Assembly (NCBI GenBank): GCA_943704495.1
Contig: CALSCR010000867.1
Coordinates: 1-37,279, forward strand
Length of the DNA stretch: 37,279 nt
Origin: Pigoraptor chileana
Taxonomy: Eukaryota; Opisthokonta; Filasterea
Direction of reading: 5' to 3'
Shown here: in pieces, positions 1 to 10,387 of the stretch
Layout: each line of letters begins with the position of its first letter
Numbering within the stretch: position 1 is the stretch's first letter
The notes under the pieces: generated by a model
Seen by the model: the letters and a program-made list of their open reading frames with translations, nothing else
The model's database searches: none
What the model was told of the DNA's origin: nothing
Translations under genes and position numbers: made by a program

Positions 1-70
<70 letters not shown>
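1..70. repeat. (AC)n microsatellite at the left edge
   Basis: Perfect AC dinucleotide tract from the first base to about position 70. It is not a telomeric unit. It lies about 100 bp upstream of the first start codon and probably marks the end of an assembled contig. Confidence 0.97.
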
Positions 71-72
<2 letters not shown>

Positions 73-176
73 CCTATGCAGGACCACAACATCATTAACT
101 TTGAGCAGTGTTCCGAAACATCGATGGAAAGATTTATATTGGGTTGTTGGATTCAAACGACGAGTTTAACTAGTAT

Positions 177-3100
177 ATGGAGGCTACTGAGCGGTGGGGT
201 TTCACACTCGCACGCGAGGTTGCACAGGCGGCGGAGATGGAGGGCGTTTCTGTGGGGCGGTGTTCAACTGCGAGCCCCGCAGAGTCGACCACAATGGCAT
301 GGGAGCCCACTGAGAGCACCCCACCGACCGCAGTAACGCAGTGGCTGAGGGAGTTTGAGCACTTTTCGGATGACGACAAGCGAGTGGCAATTGCGGCATT
401 CGTTCCAAAGTGTGGCTTGCGCCAGCTCAGGTATGCCGGCCTTGCTTCCTGCACATATTCGCACGTGCTTGTGTGCGTGCTTGTGGCGTGTATGTGCATG
501 TGATTATTTTTGTGTCTGATTTTTGCTCGTTCATTCTGCCCGTGAAGGCAACTCCACGCACTCGTGGAACCTCTTTTGCAGCGTGACTTCGTATCGCATC
601 TTCCACAGGAGCTATCGTTGTTCCTGCTTGGCTTTCTCGACTACAAGAGCATTTGTGCGGCCGCACAGGTGTCGCGTTCCTGGTACCGCCTGGCAAACGA
701 CAACGTGTAAGTGCCAGGTGTATGTCTTGCCTGTCAATATGCGGCCACTACTGCCGTCCTCTTTGGTGAGCCTTGTCTGTGCTTTACTGTGACTATGGGG
801 TATGTATTGTTGACACATAGTTCACCGTGACGTCACATCACTGCATAGGCTGTGGAAGAAGTTATGTGAGCGAAATAAGCTGAGTGACTCAGTATTGCGG
901 TCGTACAAGTCGCCCGAGGCGCTTTCTCGGGAGGGCATCCGGTGGAAGGATGTCTTTTTTGCCAAGCATCGCCTCAAGCTCAACTGGCAAGAGGGGAGGT
1001 ATGCATGCTTTGATGGGCCAACGACCAATGCTCTCTTGGTGGCACGCAGCATGCGTGTGTGTGTGTGTGTGTGTGATGCGCGAAAGACGAGTTATGTAAG
1101 CAAGAAAGGCTTTGTAGCTGATGAGTACTGCTCCTGTCTCGAGTACACCTTGTACCACCCCCTCTGACCCCCTCTGACACTCGGCATCTCCCGCTTGATT
1201 GCTGTTTGTGCGCGCGTTTAGGTTTGTCTCGCGCAGTCTCGTTGGCCACAACGACCACGTGATCACGTGCCTGCAGCTGCACGACGACCTTGTTCTCAGT
1301 GGCTCCGACGACTGCACGCTCATGCTCTGGTCCTCTATCACGGGAGAGTGTCTGCGCACCTACACGGGGCACAAGGGCGGTGTGTGGTGCTGCCATTTCG
1401 GAGGTGACACCATCGTCAGCGGATCCACCGACAAATCTCTCAAGGTGTGCATGCATATGCGTGTGTGTATATATGTGGCGTGTGTGTATTTGTGGCATGC
1501 GTGCTTGTGCCGTATGCATGCCTTTTGCCTTTCGTGCTGTTTTATCGTGCAGTCTTGTTCAGCGCAATAGTGACAATCATGTGTGACTAACTATTCTTCG
1601 CAAGAAATCACCTTTTTCCCCCTGAGATTTGTGTGGAATTTACATGGACCTTCTGTGCTGATGCGATACAACTGTCTTTCGCGGGCCTCTTTGCACAATT
1701 CCGTCAGGTATGGGACGTTGCAACTGGCGAGTGCCGATATACACTGATGGGCCACACATCCACAGTGCGCTGCTTGGATGTGCAGGGAAGTTTGGTCGTG
1801 AGCGGCTCACGTGACTCGACACTCCGCGTCTGGTCCATCAGTAACAAGGTTCGTGGCTGCCTCTTTCGCGCGGGCATTTCAGATGGGCTGGCATCAGTGC
1901 ATCAGTCTTAGGCGCTGTGCCCATGACCCACAACAGAGAGAAAGATAGAGAGACACATATAGGATTCAAGTCAGTGTGGCGCAGTGCCCATGGACTCCAC
2001 AAAGAGAGAGAGAGAGAGAGAGATTGTTATGAAGATCAAAAGGAGACCCTCCAGTAAGCAGTACGCCTCATCCACAAACCCATGAACTGCATCCACAAAG
2101 AGTGAGAATGACAAAAGAAGGGAGGGGAGTGGAAATTGCCTTGTGCTATGATCACTAGACATGATCATACTTATTCGCCTGTTTCATTATGGCGCGTTCA
2201 CTGACGGCTTTTTGTCGCCCAATGTGTTTCTGTGCAGCAGCAGGACGGCGGGCACTGCCTCTTTGTGCTCAAGGGACATACTGCTGCCGTCCGGTGCGTG
2301 GCGTTTAGCGGAGACACAATCGTGAGCGGATCGTACGATATGACACTGAAGGTTAGTCGTCGCACTAAAATGCACGTTATAATTGTGCGTTTATTGGACA
2401 GCTTGTGGGCCACCTTGAATTTAGGTTAAGTGAGTGCGGGTGTTTTGCGCATGTTTTCTTGCTCTGTTGCAGGTGTGGGATGCGAGCAAGGGCGTTCTCC
2501 GCCACACTCTCTCTGGACACACTGCGAAGATATACTCGCTGCAGTTCCAGGGAGACATTATTGCGAGCGGCTCCATGGATGCGTCTGTCCGTGTGTGGAG
2601 TGCATCGACTGGTGTCTGCCTGCGCGTGTTGGTCGGTGGGTCTCTTGCTTTGTTTCTGTGTGGATAGCGTTTGTGCTTGTTGTTGCTTTTGTGCTTTTGT
2701 TGCCCATATGCATTGTGCAACCAATACCAACTGTGCGACACCCATATGTATCATTTGAATTATTGCTGGCAGGCCATCGGTCGCTTGTTGGTCTGATGCA
2801 TTTGCGCGGCAACATTCTTGTCTCTGGCAATGCCGATGAGACCATCCGGGTGTGGGATATTACGACGGGCGTGTGCCTCAACACGCTTATGGGGCATCAC
2901 AGCTCGGTCACGTGCGTGCAATTCGACGAGGACAAAATACTGAGTGGATCTGACGATGGCACCGTGCGTTTGTGGGATACGAAGTCGGGTCAGCTCATCC
3001 GCAACCCTCTCCTCACCGTCGCACCGGACGACACGAACAACGCTCAGCAGCAGCCGGAGGCCAGTGCCGTGTGGCGTGTGCAGTACAACGACGCAAAGCT

Positions 3101-3221
3101 GGTGTGTGCCGTGCGTGGCCCTGTCGAGCGTTATCCCCACAACCCATATATGCGCGCGTCCGACGGTGCCAAGGATGGCGTGCGGATTATTCTGCTAGAC
3201 TTCAGCGTCAATTGCCCATGA
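177..3221 (+). CDS. FBXW7: F-box/WD40 ubiquitin-ligase substrate receptor (Cdc4/FBXW7/SEL-10 family)
   Basis: Eight exons: 177-430, 548-706, 849-998, 1222-1444, 1708-1848, 2238-2351, 2473-2635, 2773-3221; 550 residues, all phases agree. Order: a dimerisation-type segment ([10 protein letters not shown], about residues 52-76), an F-box starting near residue 97 ([19 protein letters not shown]), a linker, then seven clear WD40 blades and a C-terminal eighth blade (KLVCAV, ending in IILLDF). As known for the family, it would be the substrate receptor of an SCF (SKP1-CUL1-F-box) ligase that recognises phosphodegrons. The three arginines that contact the phosphodegron in human FBXW7 (R465, R479, R505) have counterparts in HTSTVR, VSGSR and HTAAVR. 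Start: the ATG at 177 is the first in frame; later in-frame ATGs at 237 and 297 are possible. The last intron uses a GTGGGT donor. It is much shorter than human FBXW7, lacking a long N-terminal region. Confidence 0.95.
1053..1075. repeat. (GT)n microsatellite in FBXW7 intron 3
   Basis: Uninterrupted GT run inside the intron between 999 and 1221. Similar GT/TG-rich stretches occur on the sense strand of many introns here. Confidence 0.9.
1894..2022 (+). repeat. Dispersed short repeat, two units plus (GA)n tail, in FBXW7 intron 5
   Basis: A truncated unit at 1894-1935 (contains GGCGCTGTGCCCATG) is followed by GA-rich sequence. A fuller unit follows at 1960-2002, starting TAGGATTCAAGTCAGTGT and ending GACTCCACAA, then a GA run to 2022. 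The same unit recurs at 35597-35645 and 37169-37205, and in reverse at 36771-36784 and 36803-36839. A weaker echo lies near 2079-2103. Confidence 0.85.
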
Positions 3222-3590
3222 AACATCGTCGCGTAAAGTAAATCACGTGACTAAATGACATCATTATTCATGATGACGTGTAATGGCTCACCATAGAAAC
3301 GCAGCTCATAAATTCATCCGTCGCAGGCTGTCAGTACGCAGCCACACAACTTGAATTATTCCTCCATCACCACCTTCAATTGCGAACATATCAAGACGCT
3401 TGTTAGCAAGAATAAGACAAATATTGACACATTTGACTCTTCGATGCGTTAGAGCTTGCCAGTGTGCCGCTAGAACCCTGCATCGCCGCTATGCTCGTAT
3501 CCAAATGGCGGACAACACCGGGTAAAGAAATTCGTTTCCAATAAGTGCGTTTGGCACGGGTGGGCTCGAAGCCCACTTGAGAAAAGCAAG
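3222..3590. other. Intergenic region between FBXW7 and the 1661-residue gene
   Basis: No gene is visible here. It holds one TCACGTGA palindrome (3243-3250) and, just after it, an imperfect inverted repeat around ACATCAT...ATGATG with a TGACGTG half-CRE. These could be promoter elements of the downstream gene or 3' sequence of FBXW7. No AATAAA is seen. Confidence 0.5.
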
Positions 3591-6500
3591 ATGGACGCGC
3601 GCATGTTCTCGACTGGAGCCATGTACCAGTTCATACCGCAGCAGCAGGCACGGATGCAAACGGCCTTTGCTGCAAACAGCGTCGGTGCGTGGAACACTCT
3701 GACCGACGCAAATTATGCAATTGCCGACGGATACTCGCCGGGCTTCACCACGCGCACACTCCGAGATCACATGGGCACGCCAAAGCGACCCGCGGGTGCT
3801 GTCCGCACGCACTCGCAGCAGCGCCCCCAGGATCAGCCGCGGTCGCGTCCTCGCAGTGCCGTGGGTCTTGTCTCAACAAAACGCGTCGGAGGCGGATCGC
3901 CTTCGTATGGAGTGCGCCTCATTCCGGTTACATCAACAGGGGGTGGGTTTGCGGTTCCAATGCCCGGCATGGGACGGCGACCGTCGAGTGCGCAATCAAT
4001 GGCCAAGCGCACGCTGTGGAAGCGGGCGGGGGCGTCGTCTGGTGGCAGTGGTGGTGGTGATGCTGATGTGGTGACATACGAGTCGCACCCGGCGCCCTTG
4101 TCTGCGCCAGGGCAACAGCAAGTGCTCGTTGACAATACTCGACAGCTGTCTGAACAACAGCACCAGCGAACAACATCGGCGCTTTACGCAAACCGCCCTG
4201 AGGTTGGGACGGCCGGCGACCCACGCGCGCCTTCCGTGCCGCAACAACGAAACGCTGTGCGTATGCGTGACATTCAGCAGCAACGGACCTTCCCAGAAAT
4301 CGTCGCCCGGGGCAGTGGGGGCGGCGGCCTTGGGAGTGGGAGTGGCGGGAGTCTGGCTGGGTCTGGCGGCGCGGGCTCCGTGCGCACGGTGCGCCGCCCA
4401 TCGCTGTCTTCGACCGTCGGCTCCAATGGCGGCGAGATGCCTCTGCGCCCGGGACAGTATCAGCAGCAGCAGCAGCCATATCGCCCAGCCGACCCTCCCG
4501 CGCACCTTGCGTTTGATGGCGGTGACGGTATGAGCGGCGATGGGGTGGATGACGAAGTGCTCTACCGTGACGACGATCGGAATGATCAGCGGGATTACCT
4601 CGAGTACGATGAGGATTATGGCCGTGACGCCAGGAGACACTTCCCCGTCGGCCCTCCTGTCGATCGCAGCGCTGGCCATGACGCACCGTGGCGACGCGAC
4701 CCTAGGGAGCAAAGAGTGGGTGGAAAGACAGTGTCATTTGAGAATCCCGTTCAATCGCACTATGCAAGCACGCACGGCGACGGCGGATGGGATGAAGAGG
4801 ACGACGGCTCTGAGCGAATGGACTATGTGGACCAGTATGATGCGCACGATGACGAGCCGAGTCCTGCGGTACTCGATCGTCAGTACTGGGAGCAAGAGTC
4901 GGCGCGGTTAGAGGCCAAACTGCAGCGAAATGGAAAACGCCGTAAGGAAGATATCAACGCCACGCCGGGGTCTGCATCGGCGAACACGGCGTCCCAACCA
5001 CCAGCCACCGCAGTACCTATGCTTCCCCACGCTGCAGATGGCAGGGATGACAGCAGCAGTGCAGGTGACTCGCTGTCCCTGGTGGATCTGGCCAAAGAGA
5101 TGGCCGCCATGCGTGAGGAGCTCAACGCAACACGTGACCAACTTGCAGTTGCCGAGCGTGCGCTCTCCGCCAGCGCGGGCTCGGGGGCAGCGTTGTCTGT
5201 GAACAAGGGAGAAGGGGTCCACACCAAGTCGGATAAGGGCGACCGGGCGCGGCGGCGACGAAGATCACGTGACAGATCGGAGCGTCGCAGTGCCAATGAG
5301 AGCGAGTACTCTGCGTCGGAGGTGGATGCGCCGTCGCCGCTTCCGGTTGTGCGCCCGCGGAGTCCCACCGAGGACGGCGAAGGCTCACGTAACCACACAA
5401 CAGGAGCAGTCGGGGGCGCGCACTCTGATTCGGCGTCACCCAACGGCGGCACGGCGACGTCGCTGTTGACTGTGGGATATGGAGAGGTGGGCAATTCGTC
5501 TATAGACTCGCTCCTGTCGGACAAGGACAGCCCCCGAACGAGCCGGCGGAGCAAGGAGCGGCGGCACAGACAGCGCCCATCGGCATCAGCGCCACCGTCA
5601 TCATCACCTGGTCTTCTCGCGAGCGAAACGCGGGAGCCCGTCATAGTCATTGCCGTGCCGGTGGATGCAGAAATACCGACTGTTGTTGAGACGCCTCCGT
5701 CACAGCCAAGCATGGACGCCGCCGGCATGCTGTCGTGGCTGCCACCCGACGCATGCCCACACGTGCTCACTTTTGTTGTCCGGCGAAGCGATGGAGAGGA
5801 GCATCTTGTTGACGGCCTTTCGTTTGACATCCGGGGCACGAGTATGCGACCGGGCATGCACTACTCGTTCCGGGTTGCTGTGGCGACTGCCACGGATGGC
5901 TCGTCGCACGGGCCGTTCAGCCGACCCAGCGCAACATTCAAAATTGCAGAGCCCCCGCGACTGATTGCTGCCGCACGAAAGCGGTCGCACACGGGAGAAG
6001 AGGAAGGCGTGCATGTTGTCGGCAGCGGTGGACGTGGTTTGGACGGGGCGTCTACGCAGGACATACCTGCACGCAACGATGCCAGTGACGCGCTTCAGTC
6101 GTCGGCCTCAAAGGGCAAGACATACTCGCCCATTCTGGCTGCCATTGCCATTCCTCCAACTGGCGATCCCCCGCGCGGCCGCCGCTTTCGTCGGAAGGAC
6201 AGCCACGACGCACTCATTGTCGATGGTGCCAGCGTCAGCTCCCTCACGGACGCTGAGGACGGCGCGCAGCCCCCGGATGCATCCGAAAGAACGGCGGCCA
6301 ATGTGCACTGTGACACTGCCGCTGTTGTGCCGCAGCAGCTGCTCACGCGGGACCACACCACAGTCGCATCCGGCAGCTGGGACGGCGATGCACACACTCA
6401 CGCCCCAGTCAGCGCTGCGTCTGCCACTGTGATTGCGCCGGGAATACCACTGCAGTTAGCGAAAGCCGGGCTCATCAGCACCGGAAGAGACTCTCCGCAA

Positions 6501-8576
6501 CTGCAGATGCACATCCACACGGGCCATTCGACAACATTCGCAGCACGGGTCGACGCATCTGGATCTGCGTCATCTGCTTCGACCAAAGCAGCCGACCCCA
6601 CTGAGCTTTCTCGAGATGAGGGCGTGGACCGTGGGCAAGCCACTGATGCGGCGGTGGAGGACAAAGCGCACCCCGCGCAATCGTCGCCCCCACCCCAGAA
6701 CCGCGTCCTGTTGGCTCCGGACTCTGGCGGACACTTGGCGCGGGTGGCATATGGCAGTAGTGTGGGTGAGTCATACACTCATGCGCCGCAAAACAGAGGC
6801 GTCAAATTGGGCAGCGATCTGCCTGACACGCCTAAATCAACAAAAGGTGCACGTGTTACCTTCCTACTCCCATCCGGACGCGATCATGAGCCCGCACACC
6901 CTGTGGACACGTCCTCGCCCCGCACCCAAGAACGCCCGCACCAACGGCCGTTGCCGCAATTATCGCCAGTTTCTCAACCTCCAATGCGACAGCCCGATCG
7001 CAACGTGGCGCGGGATGCGCACAACAATGGGTCCAACAGTGGGAGCAACAGTGGGAGCAACAGTGGGAGCAACAGTGCGGGCAACGGTGGGAGTAACTGT
7101 GGGACCAACAGTGGGAGCAACAGTGGGGGCAATGAGGCTGTTTCAAACTTACCATCCCATCGGTCAAATAGTGGGTCGGGTCAACAGGCGCCAACTGTGG
7201 ATAAGCCAGCGGCATCCGGGGCTTCTGTCTTGCGGCGCCCGGATGCTCAACCGCAGCACGCGCCGCCGCCGACACAACATTCGCCGCAGCGCACCCCCGG
7301 AACTCACGTGCCTGCGTCGCCTGCCGCCGTGAGTGTGGGGCTTGCTGCTGTGTCCCTGCCACCGAAGCCGCTCCCAGACGTGCGCACCGTCTCTGCCGCT
7401 GTCGGCGTGGAGACTGCAGGCAAGAGTGCGACCGATGAGGACACAAGCCACCATGATGATCACAGCAATGACGACGACAGCGATGATGACGACGATGATG
7501 ATGACGACGACAGCGATGACGACGATGATGATGATGATGACAGCAATGACGACGACGATGATGAGACGGACTTCACGGACGAAACAGACTCGCTGGGATC
7601 GTCCGAGACGGATGTGGGCGCGCCGAGGGGCGTGCCAGTGCACGTGACAGACAAAGGGTCGGGAATCGCCGCAGAAGCAGCATTCACACAGTCGAAGACG
7701 GCTTCTGGCAACGGCGTGATCCTCGCTCCCCTCTCCCTTCCACCCGTCGGAGCTCCCGACGCGGGCGTTAATTCCGTCGCCATCGCGTCGCCCGATGCCA
7801 GAGGGCCCCGAGTTCAAGATGAGCTTCTAAACATTGTGCATGTCGCCCCGCTGGAAGGCGCACGCCCGGCGTCCGCGCGGCCGCTGCCTCAATTCGCACA
7901 AATGCCGCCACGTGCTCTCGACTCGCCGCGAGTGCCGTCTGAGCGCGACGAAATGCCGCACATTGCGGCCGTTCCTCAGGCAACCCCCGCAACGTCGAAA
8001 GCGACAGGATCCACCGCAATTGCGCGCTCATATGCCTTCCCTGTGCCACTTGCAAGCAGTGCTGGTGCATCGCCTGCCGAGCTGACGGGCGTGGCCTCCC
8101 ATCAAAGAATGCCGCCCCCGGGTGCAATGGGTCACGTGACCATGACGCCAATGCCCCTGTTGATGTCACGCTTGCCCCTGCTGACGACAACGGCGCGCCA
8201 AACGGGCCTGCGGCTGTGCGAGCGTCTCGTGGAGCTTCCGCGCCTCATTGCGGACCGCCGCCGACTCATCAATGAAGCGGGCAATCTGTCGGCGTTGTTT
8301 CAGCAGTTTGTTGGAGAGGTCGGGAGGGTTCGTGACCAGGCCGTGTACGAGGGCGACGTGCAAAAGGCATCGAATGTCGCCGCATTCCTCGACGCCTCAA
8401 AGTGTTTCCGCGACGCGCTCATGGCGTTTCTCGCAAGCCCACCGTCGGTCTCTGCAGACAGCGTGGACGCCTCGCTGGCCCTGCACGACCGTCGACGCAA
8501 AGATGTACTCACGGCCACAGGGGAGCTGCTGCGTCAGACGGTGGCGCTGACGGACGCCGTCGGAAGCGCCCCGTGA
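3591..8576 (+). CDS. Large low-complexity protein with one fibronectin-III-like domain, function unknown
   Basis: Single-exon reading frame of 1661 codons from the ATG at 3591, preceded by a TGA-free but gene-poor spacer. I do not recognise the protein. Visible parts: an Arg/Gly/Ser/Gln-rich disordered N-terminal half; a short predicted coiled coil near residue 500 (LAKEMAAMREELNATRDQL); a fibronectin-III-like module at about residues 700-788 (GMLSWLPPD early, then PGMHYSFRVAVAT and GPFSRPSATF); an Asn-Ser-Gly repeat at about residues 1144-1182 from a 12-bp DNA repeat; an almost pure Asp tract with Ser/Asn interruptions (about residues 1286-1325); and a helical C-terminal region of about 140 residues (from about 1520) that looks like the second ordered part. 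No signal peptide or membrane segment. The lack of introns over 5 kb is unusual beside its neighbours. A cytoskeletal or scaffold role is possible but unsupported. Confidence 0.8.
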   Translation: MDARMFSTGAMYQFIPQQQARMQTAFAANSVGAWNTLTDANYAIADGYSPGFTTRTLRDHMGTPKRPAGAVRTHSQQRPQDQPRSRPRSAVGLVSTKRVGGGSPSYGVRLIPVTSTGGGFAVPMPGMGRRPSSAQSMAKRTLWKRAGASSGGSGGGDADVVTYESHPAPLSAPGQQQVLVDNTRQLSEQQHQRTTSALYANRPEVGTAGDPRAPSVPQQRNAVRMRDIQQQRTFPEIVARGSGGGGLGSGSGGSLAGSGGAGSVRTVRRPSLSSTVGSNGGEMPLRPGQYQQQQQPYRPADPPAHLAFDGGDGMSGDGVDDEVLYRDDDRNDQRDYLEYDEDYGRDARRHFPVGPPVDRSAGHDAPWRRDPREQRVGGKTVSFENPVQSHYASTHGDGGWDEEDDGSERMDYVDQYDAHDDEPSPAVLDRQYWEQESARLEAKLQRNGKRRKEDINATPGSASANTASQPPATAVPMLPHAADGRDDSSSAGDSLSLVDLAKEMAAMREELNATRDQLAVAERALSASAGSGAALSVNKGEGVHTKSDKGDRARRRRRSRDRSERRSANESEYSASEVDAPSPLPVVRPRSPTEDGEGSRNHTTGAVGGAHSDSASPNGGTATSLLTVGYGEVGNSSIDSLLSDKDSPRTSRRSKERRHRQRPSASAPPSSSPGLLASETREPVIVIAVPVDAEIPTVVETPPSQPSMDAAGMLSWLPPDACPHVLTFVVRRSDGEEHLVDGLSFDIRGTSMRPGMHYSFRVAVATATDGSSHGPFSRPSATFKIAEPPRLIAAARKRSHTGEEEGVHVVGSGGRGLDGASTQDIPARNDASDALQSSASKGKTYSPILAAIAIPPTGDPPRGRRFRRKDSHDALIVDGASVSSLTDAEDGAQPPDASERTAANVHCDTAAVVPQQLLTRDHTTVASGSWDGDAHTHAPVSAASATVIAPGIPLQLAKAGLISTGRDSPQLQMHIHTGHSTTFAARVDASGSASSASTKAADPTELSRDEGVDRGQATDAAVEDKAHPAQSSPPPQNRVLLAPDSGGHLARVAYGSSVGESYTHAPQNRGVKLGSDLPDTPKSTKGARVTFLLPSGRDHEPAHPVDTSSPRTQERPHQRPLPQLSPVSQPPMRQPDRNVARDAHNNGSNSGSNSGSNSGSNSAGNGGSNCGTNSGSNSGGNEAVSNLPSHRSNSGSGQQAPTVDKPAASGASVLRRPDAQPQHAPPPTQHSPQRTPGTHVPASPAAVSVGLAAVSLPPKPLPDVRTVSAAVGVETAGKSATDEDTSHHDDHSNDDDSDDDDDDDDDDSDDDDDDDDDSNDDDDDETDFTDETDSLGSSETDVGAPRGVPVHVTDKGSGIAAEAAFTQSKTASGNGVILAPLSLPPVGAPDAGVNSVAIASPDARGPRVQDELLNIVHVAPLEGARPASARPLPQFAQMPPRALDSPRVPSERDEMPHIAAVPQATPATSKATGSTAIARSYAFPVPLASSAGASPAELTGVASHQRMPPPGAMGHVTMTPMPLLMSRLPLLTTTARQTGLRLCERLVELPRLIADRRRLINEAGNLSALFQQFVGEVGRVRDQAVYEGDVQKASNVAAFLDASKCFRDALMAFLASPPSVSADSVDASLALHDRRRKDVLTATGELLRQTVALTDAVGSAP
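7022..7134 (+). repeat. 12-bp coding tandem repeat (Asn-Ser-Gly-Ser)
   Basis: About nine imperfect copies of AACAGTGGGAGC inside the 1661-codon frame. They encode an NSGS-type repeat with Ala, Cys and Thr variants. Copies in the middle are nearly identical, which suggests recent slippage expansion. Confidence 0.85.
7444..7575 (+). repeat. GAT/GAC trinucleotide-rich acidic tract (coding)
   Basis: Long run of mixed GAT and GAC codons broken by AGC and AAT codons. It gives an Asp-rich stretch of about 40 residues near the C-terminal third of the large protein. The mixing of synonymous codons argues that the peptide is kept, not just the DNA repeat. Confidence 0.8.
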
Positions 8577-9042
8577 ACACTCCCTAAATCACAATGCGTC
8601 GGCCATCATATTTCGTCCTATTGCCAGAGGGGCGTGCGTGTGCTGCATGCATGTGCGTATACGTACGTTTGACGTCTCAAGCATTTACCATGGTAATGCT
8701 CACTCTGCAATTCTGCACTCAAGCGAGTGTTCGTTGGATTTCATTCGCAAAATTTATGTATGTAATTATATATATATATAGTTTATGTGTGTGTGTGTGC
8801 GTGTGTGTATACTGTATTGCCACGGTAACCCCCGCCTTGGAAGCGGGGGTCGGGCGACAATAAACAATTCATGTCACCGCAGACAACGACAGACAGTTCC
8901 GATGGTGCGCTAAAGCACAGGCGACGTCTCGCCCATATCATAGCCGGTATGCGACACAGTTGGCTAGCTTCAGCCCATACATGACCCATACACAACACAC
9001 ACAACACGATAGCGAGACAATTAGACCCGATTCACGCGGCAT
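8577..9042. other. Convergent intergenic region with AT/GT microsatellites and a GC-rich hairpin
   Basis: Lies between the 3' ends of two convergent genes. It holds an (AT)n run near 8766-8780, GT-rich sequence to about 8808, an 8-bp GC-rich hairpin (8828-8850) and a plus-strand AATAAA at about 8855-8860. The AATAAA could be the poly(A) signal of the 1661-codon gene, about 280 bp after its stop. No further gene is visible. Confidence 0.6.
8828..8850 (+). terminator. GC-rich hairpin just upstream of an AATAAA
   Basis: ACCCCCGC pairs perfectly with GCGGGGGT across a 7-base loop, giving an 8-bp stem with seven G-C pairs. AATAAA follows within about 15 bases. It could aid 3'-end formation or pausing between the converging genes. 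It is not a histone stem-loop by sequence. The role is inference; the structure is seen. Confidence 0.4.
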
Positions 9043-10387
9043 TCAGTAATTGCGCCTTTTCACGGCCACCCACAACGCCGACCGAAATATCTCCCTCCGC
9101 AGCGAATTGTCATCGTAGATATACGGTGCTCCTGACGCCACTTCATCGCGCACGACATCAAATCCAGTCGCCTCGATGAGGGCCAGATACTGGTCGAGAG
9201 CGAGCGGCGGGGCATCGTCAGAGTGGAAGTGCAAGGGGCCGTAGTTGACCCACACGCCGCCGTCGCGCAGCAGCCGCGCAATCGCATCGACTAGCATGGA
9301 CCCATCTGGGACGGCGTCCACAAAAAAGCACGTGACCACGGCGGCAAACGACCCGTCGGGATCGCCGTGGTGCGATGCCGGGAACGCACCCTTTCTGAAC
9401 ACGAGCGCAGCATCACGTGATCCATGCCATCCGGGGTCGCCGCCGTCGGCTGCCAGTGAGCGCGCACGCACCAAGCGGGGCAGCGCTATTGTGCCCCGCG
9501 GATCCAGAGACACCGCGCGATAACGCCCGGCCATCGTCGCCGAGTTTGAGCGAATGTGGGCGAAAGGGCGGAGAAGCAAAGGAGGCCAGCTGCCCCCATC
9601 GGTCACGTGAGCATCTGCGCCGTCGCCAGAGACCCCGTCACCCCCTTGTCGGTCCTCGGTTGCACGCACACTCTCCTCGAGATTGTCCAGGGAGACGGTT
9701 GCCGTTGGCGCAACATGCACGGCTGCCGACGCGCGCCATGTGGGCTGTGCGGCCAGCGAGTGTGCGACATACGCACATCCTCCAAGCAGGACATCACTTA
9801 TGTCACTCGCCTCGACATCAAATAGCCCAGTTGCAGCGACCTCAAATGCAAGGCGGCCCGTCGCACATCCGGGGAGCAGCACGCGGTCGCGGCGTGTGCG
9901 GCCCTGCGTGTCATGTGGCACATTTCCCACAGCCGCCGACACAGGCGCGTGGGCGACAAGAGCATCCACAATGCGCCCGTACTCTGCCTCGGCGTGCCCG
10001 GACAACGCCGGCGTCCACTCGCGCGAAAGGTGATACATGAGCTGAAAGGCATCGTCGTACGAGAAGGAGGTGCTGTTGGTGGACGCACCCTCGCCGTCCT
10101 TCTGTCCGCCGTCATCATGACCGCCACCGCCATTGCCGCCCGTGTCGCCCAGCGGCGCCGGATGCGGCCCGTCGTCCCCCGCGGGAAGTGGCAGTATTCG
10201 GCGGAAGGGACGCCCCACAATGCGCGCGAGTGCCGCTGCGTTGTCTGCACACGCTGACCGCAGCAGCGCAGACTCTGCCGCAAAGCCACCGCCCGTGCGC
10301 TCCAGAGGACGGAGGTGGGGCTTGGCCGACAGGGCCGCGAGCCAGTCAGCGTCACGCGCACACGACGAGCGGTACTGGTCTAGCTTC
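9043..10387 (-). CDS. CARNMT1: Carnosine N-methyltransferase-like enzyme (N2227 family), main 3' exon
   Basis: Exon of 447 codons plus stop, entered at a CACACAG acceptor (10389-10388) with one base completing a split codon, so the gene continues upstream. Family marks: an N-terminal helical region beginning KLDQYRSSCARD; a SAM-binding glycine motif (LLPGCATGRLAFEVA, diverged from the usual PGAGLGRL); TCFFVDAVPD, matching the animal TCFFIDTAHN; and GGVWVNYGPLHFH, matching GGIWINLGPLLYH. Known members methylate carnosine to anserine with S-adenosylmethionine. Whether this one acts on carnosine or another His-containing peptide cannot be told. Odd: a Gly/Asp-rich insert (around GGNGGGGHDDGG) sits between the helical and catalytic parts. 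Reading straight upstream of 10387 gives only intron sequence and no ATG. A candidate 5' exon at 10581-10766 is listed separately. Confidence 0.85.

Noticed and set aside
4880-5857. Long minus-strand open frame inside the 1661-codon gene
   Set aside because: Antisense shadow of a GC-rich coding frame: Ser/Arg/Thr-rich, no domain, and many similar shadows lie alongside.
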